The notes beneath the pieces are model-generated. The model had not been told where the DNA came from. It worked only from the letters and a program-made list of their open reading frames with translations, and did not search any database. 64,000 bases of DNA from Paractinoplanes pyxinae (GTDB taxonomy: Bacteria; Actinomycetota; Actinomycetes; Mycobacteriales; Micromonosporaceae): positions 1-64,000 of the forward strand of contig NZ_JAPNTZ010000010.1 in assembly GCF_026626335.1 (NCBI RefSeq), written 5' to 3'. A program made the translations under genes and the position numbers. Below, piece after piece: positions 45,341 to 52,681 of the stretch (position 1 is its first letter; each line of letters begins with the position of its first letter).

Positions 45341-46242
45341 GCGGCGGTCGTCGGGAAACGGCTAAGCGGGCCGGCGGGCCGGTGGACTTGCGGCTGGCCG
45401 GCTTCGCGGTGGCGGTCTGGATGGCGGCGCTGGCAGCGCTCTACCTGTCCGCGCGGGCCGGGCTGCTGCTTGGTGCGGGGGCTTTGCTCGCAGCCGTGTT
45501 GGTCGGCATGGCAGGTGGCTTGGGGCACGGCAGGGCTGACTCCTCCGTCGGGCGGAGTGAAGGCTCCGCATCGGCGCCGGGTGGGAGTCGATCCAGGGCG
45601 AGTGGGTCCGGCGGCGGGTGGTTGCGTGCCGGTCGATGGGTGGGACTCGCGGTTCTGCTCGGGGTGGCTTGTGGGGCGGTCGCCACGGCGGCTCGGGTGA
45701 GCGTTCGGGAGGCTCGTGGGTTGGTCGCCCTGGTCGAGGCGGGGGATCCGGTCTCGCTGCGGATGGTCGTGCGGGACGATCCACGGGCGCTCCGCGGGTC
45801 GACGGGGCGGCCACCGACGTACATCGTGGCGGTTGACCTCGAAGCCGTGCGGACCGAAGAGAGCGGCGGGCTGCGGCTGTCAGCGCGGGCCTTGGTGCTG
45901 GGCAGCGACCCGAGCTGGCGAGGGCTGTTGCCGGGGCAGCGGGTGACGGCCAAGGGCAAGCTGCTGCCGCCGCGCGGAGGGGACTTGCGGGCCGTGGTGG
46001 CCTCGGTGCGGGAAGCTCCGGTGCTGGTCGGGCGGCCGTCGTGGGCGCAGCGGGCCGCCGGTGTGCTGCGGGCGGGGCTGCAGCGGGCCTGCGAACCGCT
46101 GCCCGATCGGCCCGGCGGACTGCTGCCGGGGCTGGTCGTGGGGGACACCAGCCGGCTCGACCCGGCGCTCGAGGAGGACTTCCGCACGACCGGGATGACC
46201 CACTTGAACGCGGTTTCCGGCACGAACGTTCGGCAGACATAG
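45328..46242 (+). CDS. comEC: ComEC/Rec2 N-terminal part, interrupted by element insertion
   Basis: The first 299 codons of the DNA-uptake channel ComEC. Hydrophobic segments at about 20-65 and 95-125 are followed by the OB-like DUF4131 domain (about 135-240) and the start of the competence domain, GMTHLNAVSG. The frame then enters the inserted element and ends after NVRQT at a TAG. A start at 45337 (GTG), overlapping the coupling ORF, is equally possible. The fragment lacks the channel and the beta-lactamase-like domain and should be inactive on its own. Joined to 56693-58264 it forms an 822-codon product. Confidence 0.88.
   Translation: MSVVSGGRRETAKRAGGPVDLRLAGFAVAVWMAALAALYLSARAGLLLGAGALLAAVLVGMAGGLGHGRADSSVGRSEGSASAPGGSRSRASGSGGGWLRAGRWVGLAVLLGVACGAVATAARVSVREARGLVALVEAGDPVSLRMVVRDDPRALRGSTGRPPTYIVAVDLEAVRTEESGGLRLSARALVLGSDPSWRGLLPGQRVTAKGKLLPPRGGDLRAVVASVREAPVLVGRPSWAQRAAGVLRAGLQRACEPLPDRPGGLLPGLVVGDTSRLDPALEEDFRTTGMTHLNAVSGTNVRQT
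46225..46229 (+). other. attL core (AACGT) in comEC
   Basis: AACGT is common to the two ends of the element and marks the probable crossover region of the serine integrase. Left of it is comEC (GGTTTCCGGCACG); right of it is element DNA (TCGGCAGACATAG). The exact dinucleotide cannot be resolved from one sequence. Inferred attB reads through in frame as HLNAVSGTNVAILLG. Confidence 0.6.
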
Positions 46243-46245
46243 TAT
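46240..46245 (+). promoter_or_regulatory. -10 box (TAGTAT) of the integrase gene
   Basis: TAGTAT ends exactly 7 nt before the integrase ATG at 46252, giving a leaderless transcript. It starts only 11 bp to the right of the attL core, so its upstream promoter half lies in comEC when integrated and in the other element end when excised. Confidence 0.5.
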
Positions 46246-46251
46246 TTGCGC

Positions 46252-47721
46252 ATGACCGCAACGATGCCCGGCCGGACGGCCGTCCGGCACGCCGTGATCT
46301 ACGCCCGCGTGTCCGCCGATGACCAGCGCCAACGCCGGTCCGTCGGCCAGCAAGAACAGGAATGCCGAGACGTCGCAGCCGACGCCGATTGGACCGTGGA
46401 CCAGGTGTTCACCGACAACGACCGGTCGGCCAGCCGGTACGCCCGCAAGGTCCGCGAGGCGCACGCCGAACTGCTGGCCTACCTCGCCACGGCAGACGTG
46501 CAGGTCTTGATCCTCTGGGAGCCGTCGCGTGGGGACCGCGAGCTGGAATCGTGGGCCGGGTTGTTGAACCTGTGCCGCCGCCGGGGCATCCGCATCCACA
46601 TCGCCATGCACCGGCGGACGTACGACCTCGACCAGGCGCGGGACTGGCGGACGTTGGCCGAGGACGGGGTGGATTCGGCGTACGAGTCGGAGAAGACCCG
46701 AGAGCGCATAATGCGGCACGTGCGCGACAACGCCATGCAAGGCCGCCCCCACGGGAAGCTGCGTTACGGGTTCCGGCGGGTCTATGACGACCGGGGCGCG
46801 TTCGTCGCGCAGGTCCACCACGAAGAGCAGGCGGCCATCATCCGCGAGGCGGCCCGCCGGGTGTCCGCCGGTGAGGCGTTGTACGGCATCGCCCAAGACC
46901 TGAACGACCGTGGCGTGCCCGCGCCGCGCGGGGCGACGTGGCAGCCGACGCAGATCAAACGGTTGGTCACAGACCCGGCCTACATCGGTCAGCGCGTCCA
47001 CCAAGGGCGGGTGGTCGGCCCGGCCGTCTGGGACGCCATCTTGGACGAGCAGACGCACGCCGAATGTGTGGCCCGGTTGACCGACCCGGCCCGGCGCACC
47101 CAGCACGACACCGCCATCCGGCACCTGTTGTCCGGGGTGATGACGTGCGCCGAATGCGGTTCTCGGATGCGGGTGCAGAAAAACCGGGGATACCTGGCGT
47201 ACCTGTGCGTGGACAAGTTCTGTACGTCCGTGGAGACGACCAAGGTCGAGGGGTTCATCACCGACATGGTGCTGGCCCGGTTGTCCCGGCCAGACGCCCA
47301 CGAGCTGTTCGCCGCCCGGCGAGACGACGGCACCGCCGACGCCCGCACCGAGGCCGCAGAGCTGCGCACCCGGTTGGACGGGTTCTATGCCGCCGCCGCA
47401 ACAGGGGGCCTGTCACCCGCCGGCCTGGCCGCCATCGAGGCGCGCCTGCTGCCGCAGATCGAGGACGCCGACCGCCGGTCCGTCGTGGTGCCGGTGCCGT
47501 CGTTGTTGCGCGACACGGCCGGGCCGGACGCCGCCGCCCGGTGGGACCGCATGACGATGGTGCAGCGCCGGGAGCTGTTGCGTCTGGTCGTCGTCCCCAA
47601 GGTAGCCAAGGGCCGGAAGGGGCAACGCGGGCCGATCGACCCGATGCGCCTGGGCGCGTCCCGGTGGGTTGGCGACGATCGCACCTGGGCCGAAATCTGG
47701 GCCGCCGACAACAACGGATAA
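46252..47721 (+). CDS. int: Large serine recombinase (integrase)
   Basis: A 489-residue serine integrase that catalyses attP x attB recombination. The N-terminal resolvase domain (about 10-150) has the catalytic context IYARVSADDQRQRRS with the nucleophilic serine. The recombinase domain (about 165-270) contains LRYGFRRV and LNDRGVPAPRGATWQ. The zinc ribbon has cysteines in MTCAECGSRM and LCVDKFC, followed by a helical coiled-coil segment and a tail. The ATG at 46252 lies directly inside attL. Its position at one end of the element, reading inward, is typical. Frequent TTG leucine codons differ from the host genes. Confidence 0.97.
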   Translation: MTATMPGRTAVRHAVIYARVSADDQRQRRSVGQQEQECRDVAADADWTVDQVFTDNDRSASRYARKVREAHAELLAYLATADVQVLILWEPSRGDRELESWAGLLNLCRRRGIRIHIAMHRRTYDLDQARDWRTLAEDGVDSAYESEKTRERIMRHVRDNAMQGRPHGKLRYGFRRVYDDRGAFVAQVHHEEQAAIIREAARRVSAGEALYGIAQDLNDRGVPAPRGATWQPTQIKRLVTDPAYIGQRVHQGRVVGPAVWDAILDEQTHAECVARLTDPARRTQHDTAIRHLLSGVMTCAECGSRMRVQKNRGYLAYLCVDKFCTSVETTKVEGFITDMVLARLSRPDAHELFAARRDDGTADARTEAAELRTRLDGFYAAAATGGLSPAGLAAIEARLLPQIEDADRRSVVVPVPSLLRDTAGPDAAARWDRMTMVQRRELLRLVVVPKVAKGRKGQRGPIDPMRLGASRWVGDDRTWAEIWAADNNG

Positions 47722-47894
47722 GCCCTTTTCGGGGTGGCGTGGGGTCGAATCTGCCGGGTGTTGGATTCGTCTAACGCGCGGTAGATTGTTGCCGTCTCAT
47801 CGCCGGTTTTGGACGGCGACGGGGTGGACGGCTTTTCCCCGCCGACCTTTTATCCGCAACAGGAGGCACAGGAGAAGGAATTGTGTGAAACCTG
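47722..47894 (+). promoter_or_regulatory. Leader and promoter region of the small-gene operon
   Basis: A TTGGAT (47761-47766) and TAGATT (47782-47787) pair separated by 15 bp is the best promoter candidate, although the spacing is short. Two purine runs (AGGAGGCACAGGAGAAGGAA) precede the next start. No ORF is evident in between. Confidence 0.35.
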
Positions 47895-48125
47895 TTGCCT
47901 GCCAAATCGCCAGCTGAACGCCGGATCGTCGCCAAGATAGCTGTCACCGTCCGGGACCACGGTCCCGATGCACCGGAACTGCCTGAGTTGCGGCGTGACC
48001 TTAAGGCCGCGAATGTCGAGGCGCTCATTCGGTCGGCCGTAGACGCCGCCCCGCCATTCACCGACGAACAACGCACCCGTCTCGCCGCGTTGCTGCGCCC
48101 TTCCGGGCCGGACGCCACCGAATGA
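47895..48125 (+). CDS. Small element protein
   Basis: A 76-residue acidic/helical protein starting at a TTG (MPAKSPAERRIVAKIAVTV). No family was recognised. The AAGGAA run is about 13 nt upstream, a little far. Its TGA overlaps the next ATG (ATGATG). It starts the run of coupled genes behind the integrase. Confidence 0.6.
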   Translation: MPAKSPAERRIVAKIAVTVRDHGPDAPELPELRRDLKAANVEALIRSAVDAAPPFTDEQRTRLAALLRPSGPDATE

Positions 48126-48370
48126 TGGGCGTCACCGAGGCGCGCAAACCGTGCAACGACACGGAGTTGTTCCGCCGAAACGCCGCGACTATCTGCCGCG
48201 TCCTGTTCCTCATGGAATCCCTGCACCCGTTGCCCGCCAAGGACAGTCCCGCATGGACCGACCTGGAAGAGGCGTACGAGGCGTTGGGCGATCTGCTCGA
48301 CCGGAAACCTACAGCGGCCGCACCGCCGCGCCCTTCCAGCAACAAGAAGAAGAACGGCGGTGCCCCATGA
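48122..48370 (+). CDS. Small element protein
   Basis: An 82-residue protein beginning MMGVTEARKPCNDTELFRRNAATICRVLFLM and ending in a basic, lysine-rich tail. No family was recognised. It overlaps both neighbours by 4 nt, a sign of translational coupling. Confidence 0.6.
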   Translation: MMGVTEARKPCNDTELFRRNAATICRVLFLMESLHPLPAKDSPAWTDLEEAYEALGDLLDRKPTAAAPPRPSSNKKKNGGAP

Positions 48371-48495
48371 AGGACATAAAAGAAGACCGGCCCGTTGGCA
48401 TCGGACCGGCCCCCAACAACGACGACATACAGACCACGACCACGGTAACCCGAATGGCCGCGCCGGGGGGAGCGGGAATCTGGGTGGCGTCGTGA
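48367..48495 (+). CDS. Very small coupled ORF
   Basis: A 42-residue frame, MKDIKEDRPVGIG ... GAGIWVAS. Its ATG overlaps the previous stop (ATGA) and its TGA overlaps the GTG at 48492. It has no known homology and its interest lies in being sandwiched by two 4-nt overlaps. Confidence 0.45.
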   Translation: MKDIKEDRPVGIGPAPNNDDIQTTTTVTRMAAPGGAGIWVAS

Positions 48496-48887
48496 CGTCG
48501 TTCCGGGACCACCTCGACGCCGTGGATTGGGGCCGGGCGGTTCACCTGGGCGGTTCGTTGGTCGCTGCTATTGCTGTCTCGCCTACAGGTCAGGAATGGC
48601 CGTGGCTGTTCAACGACGGGGACGACCTCGGCTGCGCGTGCGGGAAATGCGCGCCGCATGAACAGACAGGCCGGCTGCCAGACCTGGTGCGCAAGCGCGT
48701 GCATGGCACGTGCTGGCGAAAGGGATGCGAAGAGACGGCCGAACGGCGCGGCGCCTGGTGCTCTTGGCACGCACTCACCGCGTGCGAAGGCACGACGAAG
48801 AAGGGCCTGCCGTGCCGCCGAGACGTCGGGCATGGCAGTGGCCGGTGCGCCGACCACAACCCGTCTGCGCGACAGGGGCGGACATGA
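48492..48887 (+). CDS. Cysteine-rich zinc-ribbon-like element protein
   Basis: A 131-residue protein from the GTG at 48492. The C-terminal 90 residues hold nine cysteines and several histidines, arranged as CACGKC, CWRKGC, CSWHALTAC and CRRDVGHGSGRC, suggesting two or more zinc sites. The N-terminus (SFRDHLDAVDWGRAVHLGGSLVAAIAV) is mildly hydrophobic. A DNA- or protein-binding role is possible. It overlaps the previous small ORF and the next gene by 4 nt. Confidence 0.65.
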   Translation: MTSFRDHLDAVDWGRAVHLGGSLVAAIAVSPTGQEWPWLFNDGDDLGCACGKCAPHEQTGRLPDLVRKRVHGTCWRKGCEETAERRGAWCSWHALTACEGTTKKGLPCRRDVGHGSGRCADHNPSARQGRT

Positions 48888-49354
48888 CGACCGACCGCGA
48901 GGTCCACCCATGCGACCGGTTCGATTGGGAGGGCATCGTCTTGTCGTGCCGGTGGTCTGGCCTCATCGGCGGGACGGGCCGCCCCGGCACGACCCGGAAG
49001 CAGACGCGCGGCGGAATCGCAGGGCCGACATTCAAGGCCGTGGCGTTGGTCTACGCAACACACGCCAATCCAGACGGGTCACGCGTGTTCCCTAGTGACG
49101 CCCGCGTCGCCGTTCTATCGGAAGTAGGGATGGCGACGGTAAAGGCCATCCGTCAGAAGCTCATCGAATTGGGCTTGTTAACGCCGGACGGCCGGGAAGG
49201 CCGAGCACCGCGCTATCGCCTCACCATGCCGAGTGACCTGTTCGAGCACGTCGAATTCTGGTCTCCCGCCCAGATAACCGAGACGGCCAAGGCCATGCGG
49301 GATCGTCGTCGCGGACCTCGGGGGTCGTCATCCACAGATGTGGACAACGAATGA
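48884..49354 (+). CDS. Winged-helix replication-initiator-like protein
   Basis: A 156-residue protein. Residues about 45-110 form a helix-turn-helix/winged helix of the type found in phage replication proteins (SDARVAVLSEVGMATVKAIRQKLIELGLL). It lies immediately upstream of four iteron-like repeats, a combination that suggests a replication initiator and origin. The ATG overlaps the previous stop (ATGA). No primase or helicase motif is present, so replication would use host proteins. A transcriptional regulator is the alternative. Confidence 0.65.
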   Translation: MTTDREVHPCDRFDWEGIVLSCRWSGLIGGTGRPGTTRKQTRGGIAGPTFKAVALVYATHANPDGSRVFPSDARVAVLSEVGMATVKAIRQKLIELGLLTPDGREGRAPRYRLTMPSDLFEHVEFWSPAQITETAKAMRDRRRGPRGSSSTDVDNE

Positions 49355-49366
49355 AGGGGCGTCCGA

Positions 49367-49487
49367 TGGGGGTATCCGGCGGAGCCCCCCAACACACCCC
49401 GGGGCCGTCTGCTTGGGGGTATCCGGCGGAGCCCCCTAAACGCGCTTGGGGGTATCCGGCGGAGGGCGTTGGGGGTATCCGGCGGAG
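49367..49487 (+). repeat. Four iteron-like 18-bp direct repeats
   Basis: TGGGGGTATCCGGCGGAG occurs identically at 49367-49384, 49414-49431, 49447-49464 and 49470-49487. Start-to-start distances are 47, 33 and 23 bp. Each copy carries a partial dyad (TCCG-G-CGGA), and three are followed by CCCC that mirrors the leading GGGGG. They follow the Rep-like gene and are not in any convincing coding frame. They could be iterons of an origin or operator sites. Confidence 0.75.
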
Positions 49488-49616
49488 CCCCGTACCAACC
49501 AGAGACCAGCCACACACCGACCAACCAGAAGCCGCGTGGGTTGTTCTTCGTACGGCCGCAACCGGTGCGTGTGTGCGCGATGCCGTACCAATCCAAAGAC
49601 ATTCACCGATGGATAG
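49488..49616 (+). other. Non-coding region after the iteron-like repeats
   Basis: About 130 bp with short ACCAACC/GACCA repeats and a comparatively A-rich stretch (AATCCAAAGACATTC), which would suit an origin unwinding element. No gene was recognised here. Confidence 0.35.
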
Positions 49617-49865
49617 GTGGAAGAGATGCAACGCACGAATGCAGCCGTCGCAATCGCTGAAGCACGAGCACGCATCGCAGCACGCAGCCGACAGGTCAAG
49701 GCCGACACCACACCGTTGGTGCCTGCGCATGGCACGACAGCACAACGTCTCGCAGACCTGCCGATGTGTCGGGCCGCACGCGACGGCCAACGATGCGGCG
49801 TTGCGCTCGACCCGGACGGCACGTGCCCTGTCGGTGACAGGCACGACCAGGCGGCCGATGGGTAG
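49617..49865 (+). CDS. Small element protein with cysteine cluster
   Basis: An 82-residue frame from a GTG; an ATG at 49626 is an alternative start. The first half is a charged helix (IAEARARIAARSRQV), the second half contains MCRAARDGQRCGVALDPDGTC, three cysteines that may bind zinc. It overlaps the next frame by 8 nt. Codon bias is weaker here than in the neighbours, so confidence is moderate. Confidence 0.5.
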   Translation: MEEMQRTNAAVAIAEARARIAARSRQVKADTTPLVPAHGTTAQRLADLPMCRAARDGQRCGVALDPDGTCPVGDRHDQAADG

Positions 49866-50289
49866 CCCGGCAGGTAGGGGGGAGGGGTCAACACGTAAAC
49901 GCGTGGACCTGGAAACCCCGCGCCCCGTCTCCAATTCTCTCTCTACAGGTGTAATTCGCTCGGCTAACGAACTGCGAAACGCGAAGGCGCGGACGCAGTG
50001 GGCCGCGATGGACCCGGCCCGTCGGCGCGCGTTGAACGACGCCCGGTTGGACCGTCTGCGAGACGCGTTGTGCGCCGGTGGTTGCGGCCGGATGTTGGCG
50101 CGGGGTCCGGGGTCGTTGCCGCCAGGGCAGCGGACGTGTCGTCCGTGTCGCCGTGCCCGGTCGGCCGGGACCGGCCCGCCGACCCGAACGGGACGGCCAC
50201 AGACGGCCGAAACCCCGTCTCGGGTGCAACCGGGTACCCCCGCCCGGTCTGGGGCGTCTGAGACGCGCCGGTTGGGGGTGGCGTCGTGA
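49858..50289 (+). CDS. Zinc-finger-like basic element protein
   Basis: A 143-residue protein from the ATG at 49858. Its centre is a helix (ARTQWAAMDPARRRALNDARLDRL) followed by CAGGCGRMLARG...GQRTCRPC, a CxxxC-x(n)-CxxC zinc-ribbon pattern, and a disordered basic tail. A DNA- or RNA-binding role is plausible. Its stop overlaps the next GTG. Confidence 0.55.
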   Translation: MGSPAGRGEGSTRKRVDLETPRPVSNSLSTGVIRSANELRNAKARTQWAAMDPARRRALNDARLDRLRDALCAGGCGRMLARGPGSLPPGQRTCRPCRRARSAGTGPPTRTGRPQTAETPSRVQPGTPARSGASETRRLGVAS

Positions 50290-50711
50290 CGGCCCCGGTG
50301 ATGTTCGGCGTGCTGGACGCCGCGTCGCGCCGGTCGCTGGCGCACGCGCTGATGTTGGAGCAGGCGTGGATGCGTCGGAACGGTGCGGACCTCCCGCCGC
50401 AGCTCGTGGGCCTGTTGGACGCACTGCTGGGGCCGGACGCCGACACCGGACAGGCGCAGGCAATCGATGGCGCGCGCCGGAAGGCGATTCGGGACACGGC
50501 CGAGCCGGCTGGCCCAAGGTCGTCGCATGTAGACGGTGCGGCGGTGGTGACGTTCCGGGAAGCGGCCCGGCGTCTCGCCGTGCATCCGTCGACCGCCAGG
50601 CGAATGGCCGCGCGTGGCGACCTCGATGCGGTGGGCGCGGGAGCGGGCCGCCGGGTCACCGTCCGAAGCATCACGGACTACGTGGAAGGGGGTCGTCGTG
50701 GCGACCGATGA
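50286..50711 (+). CDS. Excisionase/MerR-like HTH protein
   Basis: A 141-residue protein. The C-terminal 50 residues (TFREAARRLAVHPSTARRMAARGDLDAVGAGAGRRVTVRSITDYV) form the MerR/excisionase-type winged helix. In a serine-integrase element this is a good candidate for the recombination directionality factor or a regulator; neither is proven. The N-terminal half is helical. The GTG overlaps the previous stop (GTGA). Confidence 0.65.
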   Translation: MTAPVMFGVLDAASRRSLAHALMLEQAWMRRNGADLPPQLVGLLDALLGPDADTGQAQAIDGARRKAIRDTAEPAGPRSSHVDGAAVVTFREAARRLAVHPSTARRMAARGDLDAVGAGAGRRVTVRSITDYVEGGRRGDR

Positions 50712-50937
50712 CGAGCTGTTTGCGGACGTCGCAGAGACGATGCACGACGCGGCGGCCAAGGTGCTGGCTGAACAGGCGATCGACCTGATGGCGAGGTCGT
50801 TCTACCTGCGCGAGAAATTCGAGTCCGAACGGGCGCGCACCGACCCGGAGTACCGCGCCACGTTGGTGGAAGAGCTGTTCGCCCAGCAGGAGGAAATGCG
50901 GCAGCTGTTGCGCGCTGGTGGCGAGGTGGATTGGTGA
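50698..50937 (+). CDS. Small helical element protein
   Basis: A 79-residue acidic helical protein, from the GTG at 50698 (ATDDELFADVAETMHDAAAKVLAEQAIDLM). The start overlaps the end of the HTH gene by 14 nt and the stop overlaps the protease GTG by 4 nt. No family was recognised. A small scaffold-like or connector role is only a guess from position before the protease. Confidence 0.6.
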   Translation: MATDDELFADVAETMHDAAAKVLAEQAIDLMARSFYLREKFESERARTDPEYRATLVEELFAQQEEMRQLLRAGGEVDW

Positions 50938-51569
50938 CCGCCGCGACCGGCCGGAAGGCGGCAGTGTCCGGCACCGTGGACGTCGGCCCCGGCCGGTCGG
51001 TGCCGGGCCTCGACGTCGCGCCGGGCATCGGCACCGTCGTGGTGGCGTTCGCGGACCTGCGGCCCGGCGCGGTGGACCGCGACGGCGACACCTATGAACG
51101 GGGCGCGTTCACCGGCAACACCGGGCCGGTGCCGTTCGGCCCGTGGAACCACAGCGTCAACGACATGGGGCCGTGGAACCTTCCGATCGGCGTCGGCCAG
51201 GTCACCGAAGAAGGCGACCTGGCGGTGTTCCGCGGAGTCCTGTTCGACACGCCCATGGCGCGGATGCACCTCGAGGTGCTGCGCGGTCTGGGCGCGCGGG
51301 CCGAATACAGCTACGGGTTCGGCGTCACGGCGTCCCGGCGGGCCACGCCGAGAGACGGCACCGGCGCGTCTCGGGTCATCCAACGCGTCAACGTCCACGA
51401 GGTGTCCCCCGTGCTGCGCGGCGCGGGCGTCGGCACGCACACCGTCTCGCTCGGCCAGACCGACGCCGACGGCGACGTGCGCGCCATCTACGACCGGGTG
51501 CAAGTCGAACGCATCCGGGACCAGCGAGAACTACAGGCCGTCGCGGCGCGTGTCCGCGACCAGACCTAG
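50934..51569 (+). CDS. HK97-family prohead protease
   Basis: A 211-residue serine protease of the phage prohead (S78) family, which cleaves scaffold and capsid proteins in head maturation. The conserved histidine lies in PFGPWNHSVND, the serine in RAEYSYGFGV, and VHEVSPVLRGAG is another family segment. In complete phages it stands between portal and major capsid genes; neither is present here, so its substrate must be supplied by another phage or differ. The start is the GTG at 50934, overlapping the previous stop. Confidence 0.88.
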   Translation: MTAATGRKAAVSGTVDVGPGRSVPGLDVAPGIGTVVVAFADLRPGAVDRDGDTYERGAFTGNTGPVPFGPWNHSVNDMGPWNLPIGVGQVTEEGDLAVFRGVLFDTPMARMHLEVLRGLGARAEYSYGFGVTASRRATPRDGTGASRVIQRVNVHEVSPVLRGAGVGTHTVSLGQTDADGDVRAIYDRVQVERIRDQRELQAVAARVRDQT

Positions 51570-51587
51570 CAGACGGAAGGAAGCCCG

Positions 51588-51848
51588 ATGGCTGTTACGG
51601 CGCAACGCATCACGGCGTCCACGACGCCCGTCGCCCTCAACACCGCCGCCGGTAGCGGGGAGCGACTGATCATCAAGAACACGTCCGCGAACGCCGCCGA
51701 CTTGGGCGGCCCGACCGTCGCCGCCGGTGCCGGATTCGACCTCGCCGCCGGGGCCACCGTCGGCCCGATCGACCTCGACCCCGGCGATGTCGTGTACGCC
51801 ATCCGGTCGGCCGCCGCCGACGCCACCCTGTCCGTACTCCGAGTCTGA
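51588..51848 (+). CDS. Small decoration-like structural protein
   Basis: An 86-residue Ala/Thr/Gly-rich protein with the pattern ERLIIKNTSANAADLGGPTV ... LDPGDVVYAIRSAAADATLSVLRV, seen in small beta-rich virion proteins of actinophages that decorate heads or fibres. The start has a good ribosome binding site (GGAAGGAAG). It follows the protease gene by 18 bp. Assignment rests on pattern, not on a named family. Confidence 0.55.
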   Translation: MAVTAQRITASTTPVALNTAAGSGERLIIKNTSANAADLGGPTVAAGAGFDLAAGATVGPIDLDPGDVVYAIRSAAADATLSVLRV

Positions 51849-51860
51849 TCGGACCCCGCC

Positions 51861-52010
51861 ATGCAGACCACGAAGAACAACAAGGCCGTGTGGACCCACG
51901 AGACGAAGGACGTCCCGCCGCCGCCCGATCCCGACCTGGACCAGCCGGCTGATGCCGCCCCGGTCGCAGACGACGCCGCCGACGACGACCGCGAGGGGAA
52001 CGACCGATGA
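51861..52010 (+). CDS. Very small acidic ORF
   Basis: A 49-residue frame, MQTTKNNKAVWTHETKD then a Pro/Asp/Ala-rich tail ending REGNDR. Its TGA overlaps the ATG of the next gene (ATGA). It has no recognisable family. Confidence 0.6.
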   Translation: MQTTKNNKAVWTHETKDVPPPPDPDLDQPADAAPVADDAADDDREGNDR

Positions 52011-52651
52011 CGACACGCGCCGAATACTTGGCCGACCTGCGCCAAAGGGCCGCCGACCTCCCGGCCGGCCTTCCGGCGGCCGAAAGGTTCCGCCGGTTGG
52101 GCCTAGTGCCGCCGTTCGAGCCGGACGTGTTCGTGGCCGTGCAGCCGGACCCGTACGTCACGTCGGTTGCGCCCACACCGGTGCATCCCGCCGTGGCTGC
52201 CGCGTCCGAAGAACTCGACGCGGCCCGTGCGGCGTTCGACGCCGCCAACAACGCATGGTTGGAGGCGCGCGCCTACCGGGAAGCGCTCGAACAACAGGGT
52301 GACGAGACGTTCGGTGGCCGCGTGTTCGCCCCCGACTACATCGTGGGTGAGCCCAACCCTGACGTGGACCGGCACCGCAAGATCGTGCGGACTGCGAAGA
52401 AGGCCGAAGACGAGGCGTGGCAGGCACGCGGCGAGGCGGCCAAACGCGCCGAACAGGCATCGAGCTTCCACACCGGTCTTGCGGCGGCCGTCGCCATCGA
52501 CCAGTCCGCCGCGACCCTGGCCGCCGACCAGGCCGCGCAAGACCACCGGTTGCGCGCGGCAGGCATCCACCCCGACAACGAAGGGGAACCGGAACGCCGC
52601 CCCCGCCGCCCGTTGATCGCCTTCGGCCGTAGCCGGATGCCTCGCGGCTAA
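52007..52651 (+). CDS. Alanine-rich helical element protein
   Basis: A 214-residue protein preceding the tape measure gene. It has long Ala/Glu/Arg helices (for example AASEELDAARAAFDAANNAWLEARAYREALE) that could form coiled coils. No family was recognised. In siphophages the two genes upstream of the tape measure gene encode assembly chaperones; length and composition differ, so that role is only suggested. It overlaps the preceding small ORF by 4 nt. Confidence 0.7.
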   Translation: MTTRAEYLADLRQRAADLPAGLPAAERFRRLGLVPPFEPDVFVAVQPDPYVTSVAPTPVHPAVAAASEELDAARAAFDAANNAWLEARAYREALEQQGDETFGGRVFAPDYIVGEPNPDVDRHRKIVRTAKKAEDEAWQARGEAAKRAEQASSFHTGLAAAVAIDQSAATLAADQAAQDHRLRAAGIHPDNEGEPERRPRRPLIAFGRSRMPRG

Positions 52652-52681
52652 CCGCCACCACCCGCGATAGGAGAGGCCCCC

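Noticed and set aside
45880..47301. 473-codon frame antisense to comEC and the integrase
   Set aside because: It crosses the element boundary opposite two unrelated genes, which a real gene would not do.
49351..49857. Upstream part of the 312-codon frame that reads through the iteron-like repeats
   Set aside because: It gives WGYPAE-type repeats only because the DNA repeats are in it; the following stretch has unnatural composition and overlaps a better frame (49617-49865). Only the part from 49858 looks like a real protein, although an ATGA overlap at 49351 kept it in consideration.
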